Below, one piece after another: positions 24,970 through 31,354 of a DNA stretch of 64,000 bases. A program made the translations under genes and the position numbers. Location of the stretch: assembly GCF_011050365.1 (NCBI RefSeq), contig NZ_DRFV01000006.1, positions 1 through 64,000 of the forward strand. Direction: 5' to 3'. Each line of letters starts with the position of its first letter. Position 1 is the first letter of the stretch. The notes under the pieces are model-generated. The model made no database searches, was not told the origin of the DNA, and saw only the letters and a list, made by a program, of their open reading frames with translations. This DNA comes from Pseudohongiella sp. Lineage in GTDB: Bacteria; Pseudomonadota; Gammaproteobacteria; Pseudomonadales; Pseudohongiellaceae.

Positions 24970-26739
24970 CTATGATTTTGAGGCGACTGTTGTGTCCGTG
25001 AGCCACGAGGCGAAATCCGCCGCTACCACAGGCTTGCTGTACAGATACCCCTGGCCCTTGTCGCAGCCGAGTTGACGGACAATCTCTGCCTGGGCAAAGG
25101 TTTCTATGCCTTCGGCTACCGTGTCCATCCCCAGGCTGTGTGCCACCCGGATCGTGGCGTCAATCAAGATGCGATGATGAAGACTGGTATCCCCGTAGCG
25201 CACAAATGAGCGGTCGATCTTTACCGTGTCCACGGGTATCTGGTGAAGACTGGAGAGCGAGGAGTACCCGGTCCCGAAGTCGTCCAGTGCCAACGTCAAG
25301 CCAAGCGCCTTCAGCTCATGCAGTCGTGTTAACACCGATCCGCTCTGGGCTGCCAGGCTTTCGGTGACTTCCAGTTGCAGGCATGACGCAGGCATGCCGC
25401 TTGAGCGCAGTATTCCGTCCACTATGCCCGCCAGCCCCGGATGGCTGAGTTGTTCGCGTGACAGGTTTACCGCAAGTTTACGTGGCGCACGCGGCCCTAG
25501 CAGCGCCTGCCACGTCATGAACTGGCGGCACGCCGTGTCCAGCACGAATTCGCCGATTGCGTCGATCATGCCGCATTCCTCGGCGATGCCAATGAACTCT
25601 ACCGGCGAAACAACGCCCCGAACCGGGTGTTGCCAGCGCACCAATGCCTCCATGCCGGCGCATGGGTCAATAGCGCCGTCGATATATTGCTCTCCCTGCA
25701 GTCCAACCACGGGCTGGTAAACAACAAAAAGCTGGTTTTTGGCCAGCGCAAGCTGGAGATCGTCCTCTACACTCCTGCGCTGCCGGGCACTTGCGCGCAT
25801 CCCCGGTTCGAAAATCGCATAGCGAGAGTCGCCGGCCCGCTTTGCGTCTTCCATTGCGAGACTCGCATCCTGCAGCAGGTCGCTCGCATTGCCCGAGTCG
25901 CGGTTCTGCACAACGATGCCCATGCTGACGCTGCAATAAATCTTGTGCGGTCCTATTGCGTAGGGCCTTCCCAGCCGGTCAAGTATCCGCTGCGCGACGC
26001 CCGTCACGTTCTCCGGCACCAACAGATCATCGAGCATGACGGCAAACTCGTCGCCGCCGATACGCGCCGTCAGCGGCAGGCCGTCCATCACCTCTCCGTC
26101 TCGCCTGCGCGAGCGCAGCGTGGAGCCCAGGCGGCCGGCGATCAGGCTCAGAAGCTGGTTCCCTATGTTGTATCCAAGCGCATCATTGATGAGTTTGAAG
26201 CGGTTACAGCTAATGTACAGCAACGCACACCCATAACGGGTGTCTGTCGCGGGCCGGTCCAGCGCGGTCTGGAGCAGTTCGAGCGCCGCCACCCGGGTAG
26301 GCAGTCCGGTCAGTTTGTCGACGCGTTCGGCTTCACTGAGTTTTCTGGAGAGAACTTGCTGTTCGTGTTGTACCTCCAGTGTGACATCAACAAAGACTGC
26401 CAACAGCAGATCATCGACCAGCCTCAGCATGCTCAGCGAGAGGATTGGAGACGACGGGCTGGGGGCCGCTTCGGGGTGCAGTGAGATGCGCAGCGATTCG
26501 CAGATGATGCCACTGGCGGGGTCCGCATCAGCAGCCAGCTGGCGTAGCGTCGGCGCGCTGTCCTGCAGCAAGGTATACAGGTTGTCCAGGCTCCCGTCCT
26601 GCGAGAACGGCATCAGCAATTGCGCCGACTTCGGGTTGATCATTTCGATGTCGCCATCGAGCGAGGTCTGCACCAGGCCAATCGGCGCCCGATACATGAA
26701 CTGGAGCAGGGACTCATAGGCGTCGTTGGATGTCGTCAC
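24970..26739 (-). CDS. PAS-GGDEF-EAL cyclic-di-GMP enzyme (third gene of PYP operon)
   Basis: A 589-residue protein: a short N-terminal PAS segment (FMYRAPIGLVQTSLDGDIEMINP), then GGDEF with intact ARIGGDEFAV at about residues 226-233, then EAL with EALVRW near residue 364, NLSREQ, DDFGTGYSS, VKIDRSF and AEGIET. Both catalytic domains look complete. ATG overlaps the stop of the preceding PAS gene by four bases (ATGA), and that gene directly follows the PYP homologue, so the three are one translational unit. Predicted role: c-di-GMP turnover governed by the upstream sensor. Confidence 0.9.
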   Translation of the reverse strand: MTTSNDAYESLLQFMYRAPIGLVQTSLDGDIEMINPKSAQLLMPFSQDGSLDNLYTLLQDSAPTLRQLAADADPASGIICESLRISLHPEAAPSPSSPILSLSMLRLVDDLLLAVFVDVTLEVQHEQQVLSRKLSEAERVDKLTGLPTRVAALELLQTALDRPATDTRYGCALLYISCNRFKLINDALGYNIGNQLLSLIAGRLGSTLRSRRRDGEVMDGLPLTARIGGDEFAVMLDDLLVPENVTGVAQRILDRLGRPYAIGPHKIYCSVSMGIVVQNRDSGNASDLLQDASLAMEDAKRAGDSRYAIFEPGMRASARQRRSVEDDLQLALAKNQLFVVYQPVVGLQGEQYIDGAIDPCAGMEALVRWQHPVRGVVSPVEFIGIAEECGMIDAIGEFVLDTACRQFMTWQALLGPRAPRKLAVNLSREQLSHPGLAGIVDGILRSSGMPASCLQLEVTESLAAQSGSVLTRLHELKALGLTLALDDFGTGYSSLSSLHQIPVDTVKIDRSFVRYGDTSLHHRILIDATIRVAHSLGMDTVAEGIETFAQAEIVRQLGCDKGQGYLYSKPVVAADFASWLTDTTVASKS

Positions 26740-26918
26740 GTTTTCGCGCCTTGGCCGGGACTGACGTCCCGCGCGAGTGGCATCAGTAATTGTGCCGGGA
26801 CCGGGTTGATCATAGCAATCTCGCCATCGAGCGCCGTCCTCACAAACCCGACCGGTGCCATGTAGATGAGCCCAAGTAGTGCTTCGTGCTCATCGTTGAT
26901 CGCCACGTGAGGGTGCAT
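26736..26918 (-). CDS. 60-residue stand-alone PAS fragment
   Basis: A 60-residue protein whose middle (LLGLIYMAPVGFVRTALDGEIAMINPVPAQLLMPL) is clearly related to the N-terminal PAS of the next gene (LLQFMYRAPIGLVQTSLDGDIEMINPKSAQLLMPF). It is therefore a partial tandem duplication. The start ATG directly follows the PYP stop (TAAATG) and the stop overlaps the next ATG, so the coupling is kept although the domain is only about half a PAS fold. It may be a linker protein, a remnant, or an adaptor between PYP and the cyclase. Confidence 0.65.
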   Translation of the reverse strand: MHPHVAINDEHEALLGLIYMAPVGFVRTALDGEIAMINPVPAQLLMPLARDVSPGQGAKT

Positions 26919-27302
26919 TTACTGGAGGCGGTTTACTAGCAGGTAGCGCAACGTCTTGCCAGGAGGGCCTGCCAGCAGTCGCAGTTTGACCTTCACAGGT
27001 TTCATGCGAAACGTAAGTACATAGTTGATAGTTTCATCCAGAGAGTCGCCGGTGGTCGCTGCATCTTCAAACCGCAGAGCGACCATGAAGTTGTTCATGC
27101 AGGGCGCGACTACGGTAAACAGGGGCTGGCCCAACACACGCTGCGGAGACAGCCCGGCAAGCCTGGCTTCAAGAGCGTTGTACCGGCGAACTATCGTTTC
27201 CGCATCGAAACCGATGACCCCGAAATCGAGCTCATCAAGCTCACTCTCGCTGAGTGAGTCGATCCTGTCAAATATGGCATCATCTGTGAATCCAAGGTGC
27301 AT
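26919..27302 (-). CDS. pyp: Photoactive yellow protein homologue
   Basis: About 127 residues, the length of classical PYP (125). Read from ATG 27302 (a longer frame from GTG 27380 adds 26 poorly conserved residues), it follows PYP along its whole length: helix FTDDAIFDRIDSLSESELDELDFGVIGFD, then YNALEARLAG where Y and E match PYP Tyr42 and Glu46, then VVAPC where C matches Cys69 that carries p-coumaric acid, and FRMKPVKVKL near the end. All three align with one constant offset. Arg52 is replaced by Leu. It should be a cytoplasmic blue-light sensor if the host makes p-coumarate and its CoA ligase; those genes are not in the window. First gene of a coupled operon with PAS and GGDEF-EAL genes. 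Confidence 0.85.
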   Translation of the reverse strand: MHLGFTDDAIFDRIDSLSESELDELDFGVIGFDAETIVRRYNALEARLAGLSPQRVLGQPLFTVVAPCMNNFMVALRFEDAATTGDSLDETINYVLTFRMKPVKVKLRLLAGPPGKTLRYLLVNRLQ

Positions 27303-27937
27303 AGCGGCGTTCGTGACTGTGGTTCCGGTTAATTGAACTGGCTGTTGAATGCGATCTGTGAATCCCCGGGTAACCGGCACACGGTGCGCATCGACAACTC
27401 CAGTCTTTTCAAAGACTATTATTAGAATTCATTGTACGCTTGCCAACATCGAAGTGCCAGACCTGGTACTGAAGCGACCGGAATGAAATGCGGTGTTCAG
27501 CGTCACCCGGAGCGCATTTCCATGCCTGACCAGTCTACCTGGCTGACGGTCAATGAACCGGCAATCCGGGGAGAAATTTCAGTTATCAATTGTGGTGGGA
27601 TTTCAGTCGATATCCATGAAAACGTGCTTCTGGCTGCCAAAGGGCGATAGTCACGGTTCGCCAGGGCCCGGGGCCCAGGATGGTTTGTAGCTTCTTGCTC
27701 CGGCCGTGAGCGGTTTCCACAAGGGCGCCCCGGCGTCACACCAAGCAGCGGCTTTTTGTCTGAAACTAGCCCTATGGCTACTTGCGACAACTCTGTGGAT
27801 CTGGTCAGATTAGTCCTGACTTCCACCTAAACTGACGCTAAAACGTAGGTGGCCAACCCATGCGGATTGTACCCGTAGGGCGGTAGCGTGACTGGCGCCC
27901 TGGTTTTCACCCGCGAAGAGCCCGTTTGGCAGGCCCG
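27303..27937. other. Gene-poor stretch between PYP operon and integrase remnant
   Basis: No gene is convincing here; frames of 72 (27432-27650, +) and 107 codons (27503-27826, -) are open but lack ribosome sites and family resemblance. An inverted repeat CCACCTA / TAGGTGG (27823-27829 and 27846-27852) is present. It may be decayed integrase or other mobile DNA. Confidence 0.4.
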
Positions 27938-28075
27938 TTACACTCCTGCTTGAACGCGTAGGCCACGGCCATTAAGCAAACGTATTATCAGTCGGTTGTG
28001 GCCATCGGGCTGAGCTAGAATACGCCTGACTTCATCTAACGATAGCACCACTATCAGAACCGGCGTGCGCTCACC
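27938..28075 (-). pseudogene. intI: Remnant of an integron-type tyrosine recombinase (intI)
   Basis: The - strand frame 28075-27938 encodes 45 residues then TAA. LSLDEVRRILAQPDGHNRL followed by IIRLLNGRGLRV matches the segment of integron integrases just before and including box I (L-x-LLYGxGLR-x-x-E), with the catalytic Arg in GLR. About residues 105-150 of a 320-340 residue enzyme survive; both the N-terminal SAM-like domain and the rest of the catalytic domain are missing. Its orientation, diverging from the + strand cassettes that follow, is that of a normal integron. XerC/D or phage integrases are less likely given the nearby attC sites. Confidence 0.72.
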
Positions 28076-28132
28076 TATTTGACGATATTGCCAGAGGTTT
28101 GGGTTTTGGTTTCCTGGGACAGGGAGGATTTT

Positions 28133-28381
28133 ATGCTCGAATTGAGGCCCAATTGCGAATGCTGTGACAAGGATTTGCCGCCGGACTCCCTTGAGGCTGT
28201 TATCTGCACATTTGAATGCACATTTTGTAAATCCTGTGCGTCTGGCGTTTTGGCCAATCAGTGTCCCAACTGCGGCGGCAGTTTTTCGCCCCGTCCCATT
28301 CGCCCGGTATCACTGCTAGGTAAATATCCAGCGTCAACCCATCGTGTGGTCAAGGCCGGTGGTTGCAGTGCCAAGTCTTAA
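28133..28381 (+). CDS. DUF1272 zinc-ribbon-like protein
   Basis: An 82-residue protein starting MLELRPNCECCDKDLPPDS, with further cysteines in ICTFECTFCKSC and QCPNCGG. These are the diagnostic motifs of DUF1272, a small family with metal-binding cysteines and no established role. AGGGAGG lies about 5 bases before the ATG; a longer in-frame extension upstream is not needed. It is the first gene after the integrase remnant, the place of a first cassette, and is followed by a degenerate attC. Confidence 0.88.
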   Translation: MLELRPNCECCDKDLPPDSLEAVICTFECTFCKSCASGVLANQCPNCGGSFSPRPIRPVSLLGKYPASTHRVVKAGGCSAKS

Positions 28382-28439
28382 CCACTCGCATCAGTGCGCG
28401 GTGGATGGCTGCCGGACGCCACTGTACTCAGCTTTATGT
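28376..28439 (+). other. Degenerate attC-like site
   Basis: TCTTAAC at 28376-28382 overlaps the DUF1272 stop; the far end reads GCTTTATGTGCC where GCGTTATGTGCC would be a normal core. Arms such as CGGTGG and GCCGGACGCC are attC-like. One core substitution explains the difference. Confidence 0.4.
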
Positions 28440-28483
28440 GCCCATAACTGCACTGCCAGCACTGAATATCAGGAACACTAACG

Positions 28484-28984
28484 ATGAGGATCACGCTCAG
28501 GGATTACGAATCTAGCGATGCACCGCGGTTGGTAGAACTTGCAAACAACGAAAATGTGTCGCAATTCCTGATTTATACATTCCCCTATCCCTACACCATG
28601 GAGGATGCCAATTGGTGGATCAGCGTTGGATCACATGACAACGGTACGATAACCAAAGCTATTGAGTACGATGGTGCCTTCATCGGAACTGTCGGAATCA
28701 CGCCTCAGGTTGGCTGGAAAAGTCATACGGCAGAGATTGGTTACTGGCTTGGTGAAGATTTCTGGGGGCGTGGCATCGCCACCGAGGCATTAAAGCTTAT
28801 GACAGAACACGCATTCTCAGAGGGTGTGAGGGGAAAGCTATTCGCGCCAGTACTGGCACCTAATCGAGCATCAGCGCGCGTTCTCGAGAAGAATGGCTAT
28901 CTCCTGGAGGGCGTGCTTAAAAATGAAGTCATTAAAAATGGGCAGATGTTTGACATACTGCATTACGCCAAGCTGCGCACATAA
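28484..28984 (+). CDS. GNAT acetyltransferase, RimJ/RimL-like
   Basis: A 166-residue protein of the Acetyltransf_3 (RimJ/RimL/SpeG-like) type: MRITLRDYESSDAPRLVELAN, IGYWLGEDFWGRGIATEALKLM (CoA loop GRGIAT) and NRASARVLEKNGYLLEGVLKNEV are standard. Members acetylate ribosomal proteins, tRNA-linked or antibiotic amines; the substrate here is open. The stop TAA overlaps the inverse core of a normal attC, so it is a cassette gene. Confidence 0.88.
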   Translation: MRITLRDYESSDAPRLVELANNENVSQFLIYTFPYPYTMEDANWWISVGSHDNGTITKAIEYDGAFIGTVGITPQVGWKSHTAEIGYWLGEDFWGRGIATEALKLMTEHAFSEGVRGKLFAPVLAPNRASARVLEKNGYLLEGVLKNEVIKNGQMFDILHYAKLRT

Positions 28985-29096
28985 CAATCAGTTGCAAACC
29001 GACATCGGGTATTGCAGACCTTCCATGCTCTTCGATGGCGCTCAAAAAATCGCAAAATTCGCTCGATACCAGCTGTGGCTGGACTGGACGTTAGGT
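28979..29096 (+). other. attC site of the second array
   Basis: Inverse core ACATAAC 28979-28985, core GTTAGGT 29090-29096, about 118 bases; starts like the truncated site at 11462. Confidence 0.8.
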
Positions 29097-29104
29097 AGCT
29101 AAAT

Positions 29105-29701
29105 ATGGATTCAATCTCAGCTGCACAATGCAACATGCGTGATGCCTACTACGGTGGAGCCCCTGGCATTGTCTCCTCAGGAAGTGCGTGGCTGTTAGCT
29201 GCGATAGTTGCAGCCTTGGTATCGGAGCGGGCAGGTGTTATCACTCTGGTACTGGCGGGGATGTTCATTTTCCCTGTGTCGGTTGTACTTTGCAGATTGA
29301 TTGGGTGTACCGGAAAGCACAGCAAGGACAATCCTCTCGCTCCGCTTGCCATGGAGGGAACTATCTGGATGCTTCTGTCTATCCCCATAGCAATAGCTGC
29401 TGCTATGTTTAGGGTCGAGTGGTTTTTCCCGGCGATGCTTTTAGTAATTGCTGGCCGTTATCTCACTTTTTCCACTTTGTACGGGATGCGTATTTTCTGG
29501 ATCTTCGGAGCAACATTGGTGGCCTCTGGGCTGTGGCTGATTTATTTGCAAGCGCCCGTGTTTCTGGGTGCATTGACTGGTGCATTAGTTGAGTACATAT
29601 TCGGTGTTGTAATATTCGTGACTTATAAGGCATCGCAAACTAAACAAGCGCTCAACTCGCAGGGTGCGTCTGCCGGGACGCCGCGAGACGGCGCCTGTTA
29701 G
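29105..29701 (+). CDS. DUF7010-like membrane protein
   Basis: A 198-residue protein with about six membrane segments. The motifs MRDAYYGGAPGIVSSG, FPVSVVLCRLIG, NPLAPLAMEGTIWM and PAMLLVIAGRYLTFSTLYGMRIFW are those of a family of hypothetical inner-membrane proteins now called DUF7010. Function unknown. The last 20 or so residues (QALNSQGASAGTPRDGAC) are encoded by the following attC because its inverse core reads ACTAAAC and no longer supplies a stop; the frame ends at TAG 29699-29701 inside the site. Confidence 0.75.
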   Translation: MDSISAAQCNMRDAYYGGAPGIVSSGSAWLLAAIVAALVSERAGVITLVLAGMFIFPVSVVLCRLIGCTGKHSKDNPLAPLAMEGTIWMLLSIPIAIAAAMFRVEWFFPAMLLVIAGRYLTFSTLYGMRIFWIFGATLVASGLWLIYLQAPVFLGALTGALVEYIFGVVIFVTYKASQTKQALNSQGASAGTPRDGAC

Positions 29702-29714
29702 CGTGGCGTTATGT
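29639..29714 (+). other. attC with altered inverse core, overlapping the DUF7010 gene
   Basis: ACTAAAC at 29639-29645 in place of an RYYYAAC core; normal core GTTATGT at 29708-29714; CCGGGACGCCGCGAGACGG inside. Confidence 0.55.
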
Positions 29715-29781
29715 ATCGTGAGCGCTGCTATCGATAGAGGTGTCATTGGTTTTGCGTTGACGTGCCAATCGGCGAGGTTAA

Positions 29782-30248
29782 ATGATTATCAGGCGAGTGG
29801 GACATCGTTACTTTGACTCTGAGTCGAGAGTAACTCTGGATTGCTGGTTTCCCCGTGACAACGAAATAGCGGCCCGGAGCTGTTTGTCTCAAAAGTATGG
29901 GCTCATTCAGAGTGATTCTGTCGAGATCAATATTGGTAACCTTTCCGACGCGCCGACAACCACCGAGGAGGCATACCTTCGTTTACATTTGCTGTCGGAA
30001 TGTGTGGTAGGGCCAAATGAACTGAACCTGGAAGGTATCTTCTCCCTTTTAACCAATGTCGCGTGGACTTCGGCTGGGCCAGTTCTGCGTTTACACTCCC
30101 AGATGGTAGCGTGGTGTCCGCGCGTACTTTATCCGGCAAACCGGGCTTGTTGTTTCGGCGCAATAGCCAATCCGGAGCGGTGGAGGTGAAGCCCACCGAC
30201 TCAGCTCGTTGGGGCGGTATAAACTCCACACTGCATAACAATGATTGA
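29782..30248 (+). pseudogene. dapD: dapD remnant lacking its catalytic left-handed helix domain
   Basis: The first frame (29782-30189) gives TTEEAYLRLHLLSE, NLEGIFSLLTNVAWTSAGPV, which match the N-terminal domain of Pseudomonas-type tetrahydrodipicolinate N-succinyltransferase. From about 30085 a different frame (ending at TGA 30248) gives FTLPDGSVVSARTLSGK and LLFRRNSQSGAVE, the conserved C-terminus of the same enzyme. The whole beta-helix between them, more than 130 residues, is deleted and the frame is shifted. The gene normally acts in lysine and diaminopimelate synthesis; a dead extra copy in a cassette-like position between two attC sites is unusual. Confidence 0.8.
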
Positions 30249-30254
30249 GCAAAT

Positions 30255-30329
30255 GCATAACAAAACAATTAAAAATTTTACTTTTAGCGCTGGATTCGCC
30301 AATGCTTGCCTTTGTTTGCAGCGTTAGGC
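30255..30329 (+). other. attC site of the second array
   Basis: Inverse core GCATAAC 30255-30261, core GTTAGGC 30323-30329; A+T-rich arms (AACAAAACAA against TTTGTTTGCAGCG). A second GCATAAC at 30233-30239 lies just before it, at the end of the dapD frame. Confidence 0.75.
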
Positions 30330-30344
30330 GTTCAGAGGGAATAG

Positions 30345-30722
30345 ATGAAGATCAATTTTAGCTGGCCAACCTGGGTAAAGATCGGAATATTGGTGGCAGT
30401 GCTCATAACTGCGCCGTACTTCATTCCTTTCGCATTGGAGTTCGTCATAGTAGCGGACCTTATGGGGTTGGAGGCACTCGTTGTTTTCCTGGCAGCTAGT
30501 GGAAAATACTGGTGGCGTGCCATTTCACTTAGGTTATCGGCTTTGGCGCAAAACCTCGCCGAGACTGCGGCGCTAGTGGCTGAACTGTATCTGTTCAAGC
30601 CCCGGGTAGTGTTATTGCACGCAACGGTTAGCGGGTTGTGCCTGATTCTGGCTAGTTCAGTGATTCTCTGTTTAGCGGTGTGGATTCCCCCGATGATCTT
30701 GAGTGCGCAGCTTGTCTCTTGA
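30345..30722 (+). CDS. Small membrane protein of unknown function (cassette gene)
   Basis: A 125-residue protein with two or three hydrophobic segments (about residues 11-30, 36-50 and 90-116) and a polar helix between them (WRAISLRLSALAQNLAETAALVAELYLF). GAGGGA precedes the ATG. It directly follows an attC core, as cassette genes do. No family recognised. Confidence 0.6.
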   Translation: MKINFSWPTWVKIGILVAVLITAPYFIPFALEFVIVADLMGLEALVVFLAASGKYWWRAISLRLSALAQNLAETAALVAELYLFKPRVVLLHATVSGLCLILASSVILCLAVWIPPMILSAQLVS

Positions 30723-30869
30723 CCACACGTACGCTCGTTGACGTGCGTGCCTGCGTCCTTCTTTCGCTGGCCTCGTTCTCTTGTGTCCGTTTATCGAGAG
30801 GCTTGAATCAGTGCGGCTCAGACAGGCGGAGCTGATTCCAGGTTTGACCGGGAACGGCAAGTGTTATGT
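30717..30869 (+). other. Degenerate attC-like site
   Basis: TCTTGAC overlaps the stop codon at 30717-30723 (TCTTAAC expected) and GTTATGT ends the region at 30863-30869. The 150 bases between hold short inverted repeats (ACGTACGCTCGTTGACGTGCGTG) but no full attC palindrome. Confidence 0.3.
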
Positions 30870-30879
30870 ATAATCAAGC

Positions 30880-31161
30880 ATGGACAATATTCTAAGAAAA
30901 CTCACAGGCTACACATTCGCGCTGAGAGATGCGCTAGAGCGCACAAATGAATCGAGCGAGCGGCCGAAAATCACCAGGCATCTGGCCGCGGCAGCCGAAA
31001 TGTATGCACTTCTCTATATGCATCAAACCAGTGAGGCAATAGCTCACATTGTGGAAGCAGAGAACCGAGTCCATGGTTGGTCAAATCTATCCGGTGACAA
31101 TGGAGAAAAAGTCGCCAAAAAATGGGCAGAGTTTATCGATGTGGCAGGAATCGAGCTTTGA
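30880..31161 (+). CDS. Unknown 93-residue helical protein
   Basis: A soluble, mainly helical protein (MDNILRKLTGYTFALRDALER; HLAAAAEMYALLYMHQTSEAIAHIVEAENRVHGWS). No motif or family is recognised. TTGACC (30844-30849) and TATAAT (30869-30874) lie upstream with a 19-base spacer; if used, the message would be nearly leaderless. The gene follows a GTTATGT core and so is probably a cassette gene. Confidence 0.5.
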   Translation: MDNILRKLTGYTFALRDALERTNESSERPKITRHLAAAAEMYALLYMHQTSEAIAHIVEAENRVHGWSNLSGDNGEKVAKKWAEFIDVAGIEL

Positions 31162-31167
31162 AACAGA

Positions 31168-31225
31168 TAAGCGGGGAGAAGAGGCGGCCCTTTTTGTTAC
31201 AGCCCGTATGACGAAAGACCCTTTA
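31168..31225 (+). pseudogene. Fragment of a vapC-type PIN toxin gene
   Basis: The frame here encodes RGEEAALFVTARMTK, matching RGEEAALIVTAHMKQ of the vapC cassette at 1868-2248 in residue order and in much of the DNA. Only about 18 codons remain; upstream and downstream PIN parts are absent. Confidence 0.65.
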
Positions 31226-31234
31226 CGGAGTCAA

Positions 31235-31280
31235 ACCAGTGATCAATTCAATCAGATAGCTGGTTGAATTGATCACTGGT
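31235..31280. repeat. Perfect 17-bp inverted repeat
   Basis: ACCAGTGATCAATTCAA at 31235-31251 is followed after 12 bases by its exact reverse complement at 31264-31280. No T run follows, so it is not a standard terminator on the + strand. It lies at the boundary between the cassette remnants and the core genes. Confidence 0.9.
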
Positions 31281-31354
31281 CGTGGCGCCAACAGGCACTG
31301 CAGCGAATACGTTACAAACGCTGGATTTGAGAGCTCACCGATGTAATAACCACC

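Larger units (their letters stand above)
28076..30869 (+). mobile_element. Second, decayed integron cassette array
   Basis: Same-strand small genes (DUF1272, GNAT, DUF7010, broken dapD, two unknowns) separated by attC or attC-like sites follow an integrase remnant with the right divergent orientation. Two sites are clear (28979-29096, 30255-30329), one is slightly altered (29639-29714) and two are degenerate. The decay of integrase and sites indicates an old, inactive integron or a part cut off from the larger array at 1-11.5 kb. Confidence 0.72.

Noticed and set aside
25627-26484. 285-codon + strand frame opposite the GGDEF-EAL gene
   Set aside because: Shadow of a clear GGDEF-EAL coding region.
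27432-27826. Open frames on both strands in the gap beside the integrase remnant
   Set aside because: No ribosome sites or recognisable family; composition and overlap suggest chance frames.
30844-30874. Promoter TTGACC-19-TATAAT before the 30880 gene
   Set aside because: Spacer of 19 bases is long and the -10 overlaps the attC-like core; it would leave only five bases before the ATG.
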